Below are positions 1 to 9,442 of a DNA stretch of 64,000 nt, piece by piece; positions within the stretch are counted from its first letter, which is position 1; each line of letters opens with the position of its first letter. A program made the position numbers and the translations under genes. The notes beneath the pieces were generated by a model. The model did no database searches, was not told the origin of the DNA, and saw nothing but the letters and a program-made list of their open reading frames with translations. Origin of the DNA: SIG603 sp964369415 (GTDB lineage Bacteria; Bacillota; Clostridia; Oscillospirales; Acutalibacteraceae); assembly GCA_964369415.1 (NCBI GenBank), contig CAYJFP010000008.1, positions 17,744-81,743 on the forward strand, in the 5' to 3' direction.

Positions 1-1
1 A

Positions 2-1240
2 TTTTCAAAAATTACAGAATTTAATGAAAATCTTGACTTGATATCCTATGTTTACAGTGAAGAAAATGCCGTAAAATATTTGTTTGAAATGTCTTGTGGA
101 TTACATTCGCTGATTTTAGGCGAAGACCAAATAATTACACAAGTGCGAAATGCATCGGACACCGCACATGAAATAGGGGCGTCGGACTCTTTTTTAAACA
201 CGCTTTTTAGGCACGCACTAACATGTTCTAAAAAAGCAAAAACAAAGGTGAATATCAATTTTATATCGCCGTCCATAGTCAGTGAGGCGGTTTCAAAGCT
301 TGAAAAACGCTTTTCGGATTTAAAAGGGATGAAGGCACTCGTCATAGGAAACGGTGAAATGGGAAAACTTGCGGCAAAACTGTTGCTTCAAAAAGGCCTA
401 GAAGTGTGCATGACGGTAAGGCACTATAAATATGTACAGGCAAAGGTGGTAAAAGGCGCTTCTAGCGTTCCTTATGAAGAAAGGGCGGACAAACTTTTAT
501 GGGCGGATGTAGTCTTTAGTGCTACGAAAAGTCCGCACTACACCATTACATATGACATGGTGGAAAACTTAGAGAAAACACCGAAGTGCTTTTTTGATTT
601 GGCACTGCCAAGAGACATTGAGGAAAAAATTTCTTCAAATGAATCTACAGAATATTTTGACGTAGATAGTATTGGAGAAAACTCATCTGCATATGATTTA
701 CAGGCTATAAGAGAGATAAATTTAATAATAAATGAACAGATAAAGAAGTTTAACGATTGGGTAAGCTTTAATAAAAAAGAAGAGGAAAAAGAGTACTATA
801 GATTCCCACTATTTTACAGCCTAAAGAACAAAAAAATATTGGTGCTAGGTGCTGGAGAAATAGGCTCAAGGCGTGCACTTACACTTTTAGACTTTGGCGC
901 TAAAATAAAGGTGGTTGCCACAAAAGTAGAAGAAGAGATAGAAAAAAATAAAAATATTCGGATCATAAAGCGTGAGTTTAAAGATGAGGACGTAGACGGT
1001 ATGGACTTTGCAGTCATAGCGACAAATAACAGGGCGCTCAATGCTTATGTAGCGGATATTTGCAAAAAAAGAAATATACATGTAAATGTTTGTGACGACA
1101 CCGAACTTTGCGACTTCTTTTTTCCAGCAATAATCGAAAATAAGGACATAATAGGCGGAATCGTTTCCAAAAGGGGAACTAAGCATAAAGAAGTAAGGCT
1201 TACGGCGGGAAAACTTAGAAAAACGCTCGGTGAAGAGTGA
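2..1240 (+). CDS. hemA: Glutamyl-tRNA reductase fused to precorrin-2 dehydrogenase (5' partial)
   Basis: First committed step of C5-pathway tetrapyrrole synthesis (glutamyl-tRNA to glutamate-1-semialdehyde), joined to a Met8/CysG-N domain that oxidises precorrin-2 to sirohydrochlorin. The reading frame is open to the left edge, so the N-terminus with the catalytic Cys is outside; the TTG at 38 is not a real start. Seen: the GluTR block SLILGEDQI, an NAD domain (VIGNGEMGKLAAKLL), a shortened dimerisation region, then from about residue 280 a second Rossmann domain (VLGAGEIGSRRALTLL) and the Met8 signature CDDTELCDFFFPAI. The fusion pairs the first and a late uroporphyrinogen step; such fusions are known in some clostridia. 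Stop is 17 nt before hemC. Confidence 0.93.
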   Translation, partial: FSKITEFNENLDLISYVYSEENAVKYLFEMSCGLHSLILGEDQIITQVRNASDTAHEIGASDSFLNTLFRHALTCSKKAKTKVNINFISPSIVSEAVSKLEKRFSDLKGMKALVIGNGEMGKLAAKLLLQKGLEVCMTVRHYKYVQAKVVKGASSVPYEERADKLLWADVVFSATKSPHYTITYDMVENLEKTPKCFFDLALPRDIEEKISSNESTEYFDVDSIGENSSAYDLQAIREINLIINEQIKKFNDWVSFNKKEEEKEYYRFPLFYSLKNKKILVLGAGEIGSRRALTLLDFGAKIKVVATKVEEEIEKNKNIRIIKREFKDEDVDGMDFAVIATNNRALNAYVADICKKRNIHVNVCDDTELCDFFFPAIIENKDIIGGIVSKRGTKHKEVRLTAGKLRKTLGEE

Positions 1241-1257
1241 TTTAGGAGGGCAAAAGC

Positions 1258-2124
1258 TTGAAAACGATAAGAATTGGCACCAGAGACAGCAAACTTGCCA
1301 TGGCGCAAACTGATATAGTAAAAGAAGCGATTTTGGCGTATGACAGCAGTATAAAAGTGGAAATTGTCTCGATGAAGACGACGGGCGACAAGATACTTGA
1401 TAAGGCACTTGACAAAATTGGCGGAAAAGGGCTTTTTGTAAAAGAGCTCGACGAGGCACTTTTAAACAATCATGTAGACATTAGCGTGCACAGTTTTAAA
1501 GACATGCCGATGGACGAAAACGAACAGCTTCCAGTGGTGGCAGTCTCGAAAAGAGAAGATGTGCGAGATGTAGTTTTGATGAAAAAGGGCGAAACTTTGA
1601 CAAAAGAGTCGGTGCTCGGCTCTTGCAGTAAAAGGCGAATCGTACAGCTTAAAGACTTGGGGTTTAAGAACTTTGTAGACCTGCGTGGAAATGTGCAAAC
1701 AAGGCTTAAAAAGTGTGAAGACGGAATTTGTGACGGTGCAGTGTTAGCGGCGGCGGGCATAAAAAGATTGAATCTTATAGATAAAATCAGCCGATATTTT
1801 ACGGTGGAAGAGATAATTCCGGCAGCATGTCAAGGTATTATCTGCGTTCAGGCAAGAAAGGGCGAAGACACTTCATTTTTATCAAAATTTAATGATGAAG
1901 AGACATTTATCATAGCAAAGGCAGAGCGAAGTTTTGTGAAAGTTTTAGGCGGCGGATGTTCCGCTCCTATCGGTGCTTATGCGACTATAAGCGGTGATGA
2001 AATTTCACTTTTTGGACTGTATGTAGACGAAAAAGGTGAAATTAAGCGTATGAAAATGAGCGAAAAGTTAGAAAATGCAGAAAAACTAGGAGCTCAGCTT
2101 GCAAACAGAATTAAGGAGATTTGA
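1258..2124 (+). CDS. hemC: Porphobilinogen deaminase (hydroxymethylbilane synthase)
   Basis: Polymerises four porphobilinogens to hydroxymethylbilane in the cytosol. Start is TTG at 1258 behind AGGAGGG. The N-terminus IRIGTRDSKLAMAQT is the family opening; KDMPM and RRIVQL regions follow; Cys234 in GGGCSAPIGAYA is the expected dipyrromethane-cofactor attachment residue. At 288 residues it is slightly short of the usual ~310 but has all blocks. It sits one nucleotide before the cobA-hemD start, in the same operon. Confidence 0.96.
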   Translation: MKTIRIGTRDSKLAMAQTDIVKEAILAYDSSIKVEIVSMKTTGDKILDKALDKIGGKGLFVKELDEALLNNHVDISVHSFKDMPMDENEQLPVVAVSKREDVRDVVLMKKGETLTKESVLGSCSKRRIVQLKDLGFKNFVDLRGNVQTRLKKCEDGICDGAVLAAAGIKRLNLIDKISRYFTVEEIIPAACQGIICVQARKGEDTSFLSKFNDEETFIIAKAERSFVKVLGGGCSAPIGAYATISGDEISLFGLYVDEKGEIKRMKMSEKLENAEKLGAQLANRIKEI

Positions 2125-2125
2125 C

Positions 2126-3628
2126 ATGGGTAAAGGATTCGTCGCACTAGTAGGTGCGGGAGCTGGAAGCAAAGACCTTCTTACAATTCGTGGGAAGCAG
2201 TTAATAGAAGAGGCAGAAGTCGTGGTGTACGACAGACTTGTCTTTCCGGATATATTAGATTTAGCACCGACTACGGCAGAGTTTATCAACGTTGGAAAAC
2301 AAAGCGGAAATCACCTTGTGGCTCAGGAGGAAATCAACAAAATTTTGCTAGAAAAAGCACAGGAAGGGCACAAGGTCGTAAGGCTAAAGGGCGGAGATCC
2401 ATTTGTGTTCGGCCGAGGCGGCGAAGAGCTCGAACTGCTAAGCAAAAACCAAATAGATTTTGAGGTTGTGCCTGGAATAACGTCGTCTATCGCCGCCGCT
2501 TCTTTTGCGGGAATACCGGTGACTCACCGAGATTTTTGCAGTAGTTTTCACATAATAACGGGGCATAAAAAGAACGATGAAAAGCTCGACATAAACTTTA
2601 AAGCACTTGTAGAGACAAAGGGCACTTTAGTATTTTTGATGGGAGTAAAGGCGCTTAAAGACATAGTGGACGGACTTGTTAGCGCCGGAATGAGCACAGA
2701 AATGCCTGTAGCCGTGGTGCAAAATGGCGCAAGGGCAAGTCAGAAAAAGGTCATAGGTACGTTGAGTGACATAGCTGATATTTCTGTTAGAGAAAATATC
2801 CAGTCGCCAGCGGTGATAATTGTTGGAAAGGTTTGCACTTTGTCAAATGAGTTCGATTGGTTTAGCACAAGGGCTCTTTTTGGAAAAAAAGTTGTGGTCA
2901 CACGTCCTTTGGGCTCGGACAGCACGCTTGAAGAAAAACTGAGTAGACTCGGTGCAGATGTCCTGTCCTTGCCGTGTGTAGAAATTCAAAAACTTGATTT
3001 TGAAGAAGAGCTAAAGCAAAGTTTAAAGGATTTAAACAGCTACAACTACTTAGTGTTCACCTCGAAAAACGGAGTGAAAGAGTTTTTTTCCTTTTTGCAC
3101 AAAAATTCATTGGACGCAAGGACGCTTAATAAAGTTAAAGTGGCGGCAGTCGGAAAACCGACGAAAAACGCACTGCTAGAATACGGAATCATGGCAGATT
3201 TAACGCCAGAAACCTATGATTCGCTCAATTTGGCGAAAGAGATTATAAAAAATTCTGAAAAAGGGCAAAAAATTCTACTGTTAAGGGCGAAAAACGGAAG
3301 CGCCGACTTGCCAAAAACACTTGAAGAAAGTGGACTTTTAGTTAAAGATTTAGCCCTGTACAAAACAGTGCCATACCTACGAAATAAAGGTGAAATAAAA
3401 TCACTTTTAGAAAAAGAAAAGGTAATAGTATGCTTTACAAGCGCCTCGGCGGTGGAAGGTTTTTCAGCATGCATAGAAGAAAAAGTGAAAGAAAATATTC
3501 TTGCAGTTTGCATAGGGAATCAGACTGCTCTACAGGCAAAAAATCACGGAATTAACTTTGTAGTATCAGAAAAAGCGACACTAAACAGCGTGGCAGAAAA
3601 AGTTTTGGAGGTGGCAGAAAATGTCTAA
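2126..3628 (+). CDS. cobA-hemD: Uroporphyrinogen-III C-methyltransferase / uroporphyrinogen-III synthase fusion
   Basis: Bifunctional protein of 500 residues. Residues ~1-240 are a SUMT (GAGAGSKDLLTIRG, GDPFVFGRGGEE, VVPGITSSIAAASFAG, THRD) that uses SAM to make precorrin-2; residues ~250-500 are HemD (VVTRPLGSD start, VFTSKNGVKEFF, CFTSASAVEGF), which closes hydroxymethylbilane to uroporphyrinogen III. Start chosen at ATG 2126 behind AAGGAG at 2113, not the longer frame that overlaps hemC. The fusion is common in Clostridia and channels hydroxymethylbilane into the siroheme/corrinoid branch. The end overlaps hemB by 8 nt. Confidence 0.95.
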   Translation: MGKGFVALVGAGAGSKDLLTIRGKQLIEEAEVVVYDRLVFPDILDLAPTTAEFINVGKQSGNHLVAQEEINKILLEKAQEGHKVVRLKGGDPFVFGRGGEELELLSKNQIDFEVVPGITSSIAAASFAGIPVTHRDFCSSFHIITGHKKNDEKLDINFKALVETKGTLVFLMGVKALKDIVDGLVSAGMSTEMPVAVVQNGARASQKKVIGTLSDIADISVRENIQSPAVIIVGKVCTLSNEFDWFSTRALFGKKVVVTRPLGSDSTLEEKLSRLGADVLSLPCVEIQKLDFEEELKQSLKDLNSYNYLVFTSKNGVKEFFSFLHKNSLDARTLNKVKVAAVGKPTKNALLEYGIMADLTPETYDSLNLAKEIIKNSEKGQKILLLRAKNGSADLPKTLEESGLLVKDLALYKTVPYLRNKGEIKSLLEKEKVIVCFTSASAVEGFSACIEEKVKENILAVCIGNQTALQAKNHGINFVVSEKATLNSVAEKVLEVAENV

Positions 3629-4598
3629 AAAACCAAGAAGACTAAGGTCTGATTCGGTGATGAGAAAATTAACAAGAGAGACACGTCTTTCAAAATCCTC
3701 ACTGATTTTGCCGTTTTTTGTGTGCGATGGAAGAGGAGTGGACGCAAAAATAGACTCGCTAGAAGGGCATAGATACTACAGCGTGGACAACATCGTAGAC
3801 GGAGTTAAAGAGGCGGAAGGCTTTGGAATAAACAGCATAATCTTGTTCGGTGTTCCAAATAAAAAGGACCCATTTGCCACGGGCGCCTATGACGAATTCG
3901 GGGCGGTGCAAATGGCTGTAAGAGAGATAAAAAAGCACTGCAAAAATATTCAGGTGATAACCGATGTGTGTCTTTGTGAATACACTTCACACGGTCACTG
4001 CACGGTGTTTGAAGATGATAAAATGGACGAAAAAACCACTCTTGATATTTTGGTAAAAATTGCAGTATCTCATGCAAAAGCAGGAGCGGACATAGTCGCA
4101 CCTTCAGACATGATGGACGGCAGAGTCGGAGTTATTCGAAAGGCGCTCGATGAAAACGGATTTGAGGACAGGGCGATTTTATCCTACAGTGCAAAGTATT
4201 CATCGTCGTTTTACGGACCGTTTAGGACGGCGGCGAAGTCCGAGCCGAAGTTTGGCGACAGAAAGTCCTACCAAATGGACTACCACAACAGAAGAGAAGC
4301 TCAAAAAGAGGTTAAACTCGACATAGAAGAGGGCGCCGACATTGTAATGGTAAAGCCGGCACTTTCTTACCTCGACATAATAGCAGATACGAAGAAAAAT
4401 ACCGATTTGCCAGTTTGTGCCTACAGCGTCAGCGGAGAATATGCGATGATAAAGGCGGCGGCAAAATCGGGATTGATTGACGAGTATGGCATGATGTGCG
4501 AAACGGCGGTAAGCATTTTTAGGGCGGGAGCGGATATGCTGATTACCTATTATGCAAAAGAGCTTGCACTAGCGATAGATAAGGGGGATATAGGATGA
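3621..4598 (+). CDS. hemB: Delta-aminolevulinic acid dehydratase (porphobilinogen synthase)
   Basis: Condenses two 5-aminolevulinates to porphobilinogen. The two Schiff-base lysines are visible: K192 in YSAKYSSSFYGPFR and K245 in VMVKPAL. The cysteine cluster VCLCEYTSHGHC indicates the zinc-dependent form. Also APSDMMDGRVG. Length 325 is normal. Translationally coupled: its start lies inside the cobA-hemD end and its stop overlaps the hemL start (ATGA). Confidence 0.97.
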   Translation: MSKKPRRLRSDSVMRKLTRETRLSKSSLILPFFVCDGRGVDAKIDSLEGHRYYSVDNIVDGVKEAEGFGINSIILFGVPNKKDPFATGAYDEFGAVQMAVREIKKHCKNIQVITDVCLCEYTSHGHCTVFEDDKMDEKTTLDILVKIAVSHAKAGADIVAPSDMMDGRVGVIRKALDENGFEDRAILSYSAKYSSSFYGPFRTAAKSEPKFGDRKSYQMDYHNRREAQKEVKLDIEEGADIVMVKPALSYLDIIADTKKNTDLPVCAYSVSGEYAMIKAAAKSGLIDEYGMMCETAVSIFRAGADMLITYYAKELALAIDKGDIG

Positions 4599-5890
4599 GT
4601 GAAATATGGCAAAGAGCACAAAAAGTCATGCCTGGCGGAGTGAACAGCCCTGTTCGCTCGTATAAAGCGGTTGGTAGAGACCCGATTTTTATTAAATCCG
4701 CAAGCGGCTCGAAAATTTACGACATAGACGGAAAAGAATATATAGACTATATATGCGGTTGGGGTCCGATGATACTCGGTCACAATAATTCCAAAATAGC
4801 AAAAAGCATTACAGAAGCGGTGAAAAGCGGAATAAGCTTCGGTGCACCTACCGAAATAGAAGTTGAAATGGCAGAGTGCCTAGTAGAAATGGTGCCAAAT
4901 GTAGAAATGGTTCGCATGGTGAACAGCGGCACTGAGGCAGTCATGAGCGCCTTAAGGCTTGCAAGAGGATACACGGGAAAGAAAAAGATAATCAAGTTTT
5001 CGGGATGTTATCATGGACATAGTGATTCCATGCTTGTAAGTGCAGGCTCGGGTGCGCTTACTCTTTCAGTGCCCAATAGTGCGGGCGTAACAAAGGGTCA
5101 GGCAGAGGATACGTTGATAGCAGATTTTAACGATATCGAAAGCGTAAAAGCACTTTTTGAAGAAAATAAGGATGATATTGCGGGTGTAATCATAGAGCCA
5201 GTCGCTGCAAATATGGGTGTCGTTTTAGCCAAAGACGGCTTTCTAAAAGAGCTTAGAAACTTGTGCGATAAGAATAATTCTCTTTTGATTTTCGACGAAG
5301 TAATCACCGGTTTTAGACTTTCAAAAGGCGGCGCACAAGAGTACTTTGGAGTTAAGGCGGACATAGTCACTTTCGGAAAAATCATAGGCGCTGGACTTCC
5401 CGTAGGAGCGTATGCGGCATCTAAGGAGATAATGAGCTTTGTAGCGCCACTTGGTGCGGTGTATCAGGCGGGTACACTCTCTGGAAATCCAGTTGCGATG
5501 GCGGCGGGTCTGATCGAGCTTAAAATATTGCGTGACTCACCAGAAATTTACGAAAAGATAGATGAAATGGCAAAAATGCTGTCTAGCGGACTTGAAAACA
5601 CGGCGAAATCCTTGGATTTAAAGGTGAAAGTTAACAGAGTCGGCTCATTAGTGTGCATGTTTTTCACGGGTGACGAGGTAGACAGCTTTGAAAAGGCAAA
5701 AAGCAGTGATACAAAGGCATACGCAGAGTATTTTAAGAAAATGTTAGAGTTTGGAATTCACCTAGCGCCGGCGCAGTTTGAGGCGATGTTTGTAAGCTAT
5801 GCGCATAGCAAAGAGGACATAGAAAAAACCATAGAATGTGCAGGACAAGCCATGAAATATCTAAAGGATAATGGTATCTACGGTAAGTGA
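4595..5890 (+). CDS. hemL: Glutamate-1-semialdehyde 2,1-aminomutase
   Basis: PLP enzyme converting glutamate-1-semialdehyde to 5-aminolevulinate, acting directly after the HemA half of the first gene. PLP lysine is K262 in TFGKIIGAGLPVGAYA; PGGVNSPVRSYK at the N-terminus, MVNSGTEAVMSALRLARG and CYHGHSD are the family blocks. 431 residues, full length. Starts by a 4-nt overlap with hemB. Confidence 0.97.
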   Translation: MSEIWQRAQKVMPGGVNSPVRSYKAVGRDPIFIKSASGSKIYDIDGKEYIDYICGWGPMILGHNNSKIAKSITEAVKSGISFGAPTEIEVEMAECLVEMVPNVEMVRMVNSGTEAVMSALRLARGYTGKKKIIKFSGCYHGHSDSMLVSAGSGALTLSVPNSAGVTKGQAEDTLIADFNDIESVKALFEENKDDIAGVIIEPVAANMGVVLAKDGFLKELRNLCDKNNSLLIFDEVITGFRLSKGGAQEYFGVKADIVTFGKIIGAGLPVGAYAASKEIMSFVAPLGAVYQAGTLSGNPVAMAAGLIELKILRDSPEIYEKIDEMAKMLSSGLENTAKSLDLKVKVNRVGSLVCMFFTGDEVDSFEKAKSSDTKAYAEYFKKMLEFGIHLAPAQFEAMFVSYAHSKEDIEKTIECAGQAMKYLKDNGIYGK

Positions 5891-5907
5891 TTTAAAGGAG
5901 TATTAGC

Positions 5908-6270
5908 ATGAAAGGTGTTTTGATTTTAGCGCACGGCAGCCGTGAAAAAGAGACGGAAAAAACGCTTTATAAAGTGGTGGAATTTTTAGAAAAAAAGGTA
6001 GAAAACCACGTTTTAGAGGTAGCTTTTTTGCATTTTTCAGAAATTACGCTTGAAAAGGGTCTTGATAATCTTAAAGAAAAAAATGTTACGGACATAATTC
6101 TTGTGCCGTATTTTCTGTTTGAAGGAGTACATATTAGGGAAGATGTTCCAAAAAAAATTAGAGAATATGAAAAGAAAAATCAGGGCATAAAAATAAAAAT
6201 CAGCAAGATGCTAGGCGACGATGAAAGACTGGCGGACATCTTAGCGGATAGGATAAACACTGAATTATGA
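5908..6270 (+). CDS. cbiX: Small CbiX-type sirohydrochlorin cobaltochelatase
   Basis: A 120-residue single-domain chelatase that inserts Co2+ (or Fe2+) into sirohydrochlorin. The N-terminal LILAHGSREKE gives one metal-binding His and VPYFLFEGVHIREDVP the second. The half-size form matches the ancestral CbiX-short type that works as a dimer. AAAGGAG lies before the ATG. The stop overlaps the cobT start. Metal cannot be told from the sequence; a cobT-cbiB-cobD-cbiP context favours cobalt. Confidence 0.88.
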   Translation: MKGVLILAHGSREKETEKTLYKVVEFLEKKVENHVLEVAFLHFSEITLEKGLDNLKEKNVTDIILVPYFLFEGVHIREDVPKKIREYEKKNQGIKIKISKMLGDDERLADILADRINTEL

Positions 6271-7328
6271 TGGATATAAGAGAAAAATTAGACATGATAA
6301 AACCAATAGATAAGTCGGCGATGAAAAGAGCGAAAGATAAGTGGAACAACATCGTAAAACCACTGGATAGCCTTGGAAAACTTGAAGACGTGACGACTAA
6401 AATGGCGGGAATATTCGGCAGTGAAAACTTTGATATTTCTAAAAAATGTGTAATAGTCATGTGCGCCGACAACGGTGTTGTACAAGAGGGTGTGACTCAG
6501 TCGAATCAAGACGTGACAAAAATTGTGACGGCTGAAATGGGAAAAGGCACGGCGAATATCAACATTATGGCAAGAAGAAGCGGTGCACATGTAGAGGTCA
6601 TCGACGTCGGAATTGCCACAAACGAGAAGATTAAAGGTGTAAAAAGTGAAAAAATTGCACACGGAACTAAGAATTTTTTACTAGAGCACGCAATGACAGA
6701 AGAACAGGCGCTTAAAGCCATAGAAGTCGGAATAGAAAGTGTAAAAAGGCTTAAAGAAGATGGTTTCAATCTATTTGCGACAGGCGAAATGGGAATCGGA
6801 AACACGGTGACGAGCAGTGCGATTACAGCATGTCTTTTAGAAAAAAGCCCGAAAGAGGTTACTGGAGTCGGAGCAGGCCTTTCTTCAAAGGGCCTTTTAA
6901 GAAAAATTGAAGTAATAGAAAAGGCGATAGAGCTTCACAAACCCGACAAAAATAACCCGATAGACGTACTTAAAAAGCTCGGAGGATTCGACATTTCGGC
7001 ACTTGCTGGAGTGTTTTTGGGTGGTGCGATACATAGAGTTCCGATTTTTATAGATGGATTTATTTCCTCGGTGGCGGCGCTTTTGGCGGTGAAAATCTGC
7101 CCTAAATGCAGTGATTTTATCTTTGCCTCTCACATTTCAAAAGAGCCGGCGGGCAAAATGGTGCTAGACGCACTAGATAAAGAGCACTTGCTAGACTTAA
7201 ACATGTGTCTTGGAGAGGGTACAGGGGCGGTAGCGGCGTTTCCGCTATTGGACATGGCGATGGACGTGTATGACTTCATGAGCGGTTTTGAAGATTTGTC
7301 TATGGAAAAATACACTAAATTAGGTTAA
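6267..7328 (+). CDS. cobT: Nicotinate-nucleotide--dimethylbenzimidazole phosphoribosyltransferase
   Basis: Activates the lower-ligand base as the alpha-ribazole phosphate for nucleotide-loop assembly. Seen: PLDSLGKLED near the N-terminus, MCADNGVVQEGVTQS, TGEMGIGNTVTSSAI, and the catalytic Glu at 317 in GEGTGAVAAFPLLD, the same position as in Salmonella CobT. 353 residues. Start ATG 6267 overlaps the cbiX stop; a second in-frame ATG at 6270 is equally possible. No cobU, cobS or cobC is in the window. Confidence 0.95.
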   Translation: MMDIREKLDMIKPIDKSAMKRAKDKWNNIVKPLDSLGKLEDVTTKMAGIFGSENFDISKKCVIVMCADNGVVQEGVTQSNQDVTKIVTAEMGKGTANINIMARRSGAHVEVIDVGIATNEKIKGVKSEKIAHGTKNFLLEHAMTEEQALKAIEVGIESVKRLKEDGFNLFATGEMGIGNTVTSSAITACLLEKSPKEVTGVGAGLSSKGLLRKIEVIEKAIELHKPDKNNPIDVLKKLGGFDISALAGVFLGGAIHRVPIFIDGFISSVAALLAVKICPKCSDFIFASHISKEPAGKMVLDALDKEHLLDLNMCLGEGTGAVAAFPLLDMAMDVYDFMSGFEDLSMEKYTKLG

Positions 7329-7410
7329 GGACTTTTTTAGGCTAAGGGCTAATGGTGAAGGGTTAATGACTGATGGTGAAGGGTGAAAGACTATTTTAGG
7401 CTAAGGATTT
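7325..7410 (+). repeat. Dispersed GGCTAAGG/GGTGAAGG repeat, copy 1
   Basis: Between cobT and cbiB, inside an otherwise tightly packed operon, lie degenerate copies of a unit resembling GGCTAAGGGCTAATGGTGAA, repeated two to three times. The same unit occurs at 32001, 36755, 48056 and 55587 (there on the other strand). It ends about 12 nt before the cbiB start. Confidence 0.75.
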
Positions 7411-7422
7411 TGGTGGGGGATT

Positions 7423-8382
7423 TTGTATATTTTGATTTTAATTGCGGGTGCTTTTGTGCTTGATTTGATATTTGGCGACCCGAGGTTTTTGCCGCATCCG
7501 ATTTGCTGGATTGGAAAATTAATTTCAGTTTCGGAAAAATTTTTGCGAAAAGCGGTAAAAAATAATTTAATAGGCGGAGTTTTTTTAGTGCTAATCGTGT
7601 GCACTTTTTGCTTTGCTATACCATATTTTTTGCTTTTTGGACTAAAATTAATTAGTAGAGAAGCGGCGTTTATCTTAGAACTTTTTTGGTGTTATCAAAT
7701 TTTAGCGACCAAGTCTTTAAGAGTGGAAAGCATGAAAGTGTACACGGCGCTTAAGGAAAAAGGTATAGAAGAGGGGCGAAAGTTTCTTTCTTACATAGTC
7801 GGACGAGACACAGAAAATCTTGACGAAAAATCGGTGGTAAAAGCCACGGTAGAGACTATTGCCGAGAACACTACGGATGGAGTAATTGCGCCGCTCATTT
7901 TCATGGCGATAGGCGGTGCACCGCTTGCGTTTTTGTATAAAGGAATCAACACGATGGACTCTATGGTAGGATATAAAAACGAGAAATACATCCTGTTTGG
8001 AAGAGCAGCGGCATACCTTGACGATGTCGCAAATTTTATACCGGCTAGAATATCGGCGGTTTTCATGATAATTGCAAGTGCATTTTGTGGGTTTAATGCT
8101 AAAAACGCATTAAAAATTTACAAGCGTGACAGAAGAAATCACAAAAGCCCAAATTCTGCGCAAACTGAATCGGTATGTGCGGGTGCACTCGAAATAGAAC
8201 TTGCGGGCGATGCGGTGTACTTTGGGAAAAAAGTGGAGAAGCCAACGATAGGCGACGATATAAGGCCGATAGAACTAGACGACATAAAAAGGGCGAATCT
8301 CTTGATGACAATCACCTCGGTTTTGTCGGTAGTGGTGATTTTGTCTATCCATTTGACCGTGTTTTTACTGATTGGAAGGTAG
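7423..8382 (+). CDS. cbiB: Adenosylcobinamide-phosphate synthase CbiB
   Basis: Membrane enzyme that attaches aminopropanol (phosphate) to adenosylcobyric acid. The N-terminus carries the family block LDLIFGDPRFLPHPICWIGKLI; later AENTTDGVIAPL and GINTMDSMVGYKN are CbiB signatures. Several hydrophobic segments (about 1-15, 55-75, 150-170, 295-315). Start is taken as TTG 7423 close behind GGGGGA; spacing is short, so the exact start is uncertain. 319 residues, normal. Confidence 0.93.
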   Translation: MYILILIAGAFVLDLIFGDPRFLPHPICWIGKLISVSEKFLRKAVKNNLIGGVFLVLIVCTFCFAIPYFLLFGLKLISREAAFILELFWCYQILATKSLRVESMKVYTALKEKGIEEGRKFLSYIVGRDTENLDEKSVVKATVETIAENTTDGVIAPLIFMAIGGAPLAFLYKGINTMDSMVGYKNEKYILFGRAAAYLDDVANFIPARISAVFMIIASAFCGFNAKNALKIYKRDRRNHKSPNSAQTESVCAGALEIELAGDAVYFGKKVEKPTIGDDIRPIELDDIKRANLLMTITSVLSVVVILSIHLTVFLLIGR

Positions 8383-8391
8383 GATTTTTTT

Positions 8392-9441
8392 ATGCATGGT
8401 GGAGATGTTTACACACATTTTTTAAAAACAGGCAGAGAGCCGTTAGATTTTTCGGCAAATGTAAATGCATACGGAATGCCGAAAAGTGTGAGTGATTCTA
8501 TTGTAGAAAACGTGAAATTGTACGAAAATTATCCCGATATTAACTGCCTTAGGCTAAGTGAAGCCGTAAGTCAGATGGAAAAAACACCTAGGGAAAATAT
8601 ACTATTTGGTGCGGGAGCGGCGGATTTGATTTTTAGGGCAGTGTTCACGCTTAAGCCGAAAAATGCCTTGCTTTTTGCGCCGACTTTTAGCGAATATGAA
8701 ATGGCACTAAGGCAAATGGATTCTAATGTGAAGTATGTAGGGCTTTATCCCGAAAACGACTTTTTACCACAAGAAGATTTTATCAAAAATATCGTGGGCA
8801 AAGACATAGTTTTTTTGTGCAATCCAAATAATCCAACTGGGCAGGTTGTGGGTAGGAACTATATAGAAAAAGTGGCAGAAGAGTGTAGGAAAAACTCTGC
8901 GTTTTTGATTGTGGACGAATGTTTTCTTGATTTTGTGGAAAATAATCAAGAGCTAACGGCGAAAAAGCTGCTTGAAAAATATGATAATTTACTGATTTTA
9001 AAGGCATTTACTAAAATGTTTGCACTGGCTGGGTTAAGACTCGGATATTGTCTTTCTTCTAATATAGAACTACTCTCTAAAATGAAAAAAGCTGGTCCGC
9101 CGTGGAATGTGAGCGTAGTCGCACAAATAGCGGGTGAAAAAGCGTGTTTAGAGACTGATTTTATGAAGGAAACTGTCAAAAAAATAAGTGTAGAGCGTGA
9201 ATTTTTGGTTCAAAAATTAACTCCATATGTAAAAAAGATATATACTGCTCATGCAAATTTCATCTTAATTCAAAGTGATGAAAGCTTGGCGGATAGGCTT
9301 GAAAACAAGGATATACTGATACGAAAATGTGAAAATTTCATAGGCTTAGACAAAACTTACTATAGGATAGCGGTCAAGACACGGGAAGAAAACGAATTGC
9401 TAGTAAGAGCGATTGGTTCTTTAGTTAAAGGGGAGAAGTGA
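8392..9441 (+). CDS. cobD: Threonine-phosphate decarboxylase (CobD-like PLP enzyme)
   Basis: Makes (R)-1-amino-2-propanol phosphate, the substrate CbiB attaches. Fold-type I aminotransferase with MHGGDVY at the N-terminus and the DFSANVN block typical of CobD; CNPNNPTGQVV; PLP lysine K208 in KAFTKMFALAGLRLGY. It also resembles histidinol-phosphate aminotransferase, but the HGGDVY/DFSANVN start and its place between cbiB and cbiP decide for CobD. 349 residues, slightly short. Confidence 0.88.
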   Translation: MHGGDVYTHFLKTGREPLDFSANVNAYGMPKSVSDSIVENVKLYENYPDINCLRLSEAVSQMEKTPRENILFGAGAADLIFRAVFTLKPKNALLFAPTFSEYEMALRQMDSNVKYVGLYPENDFLPQEDFIKNIVGKDIVFLCNPNNPTGQVVGRNYIEKVAEECRKNSAFLIVDECFLDFVENNQELTAKKLLEKYDNLLILKAFTKMFALAGLRLGYCLSSNIELLSKMKKAGPPWNVSVVAQIAGEKACLETDFMKETVKKISVEREFLVQKLTPYVKKIYTAHANFILIQSDESLADRLENKDILIRKCENFIGLDKTYYRIAVKTREENELLVRAIGSLVKGEK

Positions 9442-9442
9442 A

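Noticed and set aside
7329..7422. Cobalamin riboswitch in the cobT-cbiB gap
   Set aside because: The gap is filled by the dispersed repeat and lacks the B12-box pattern.
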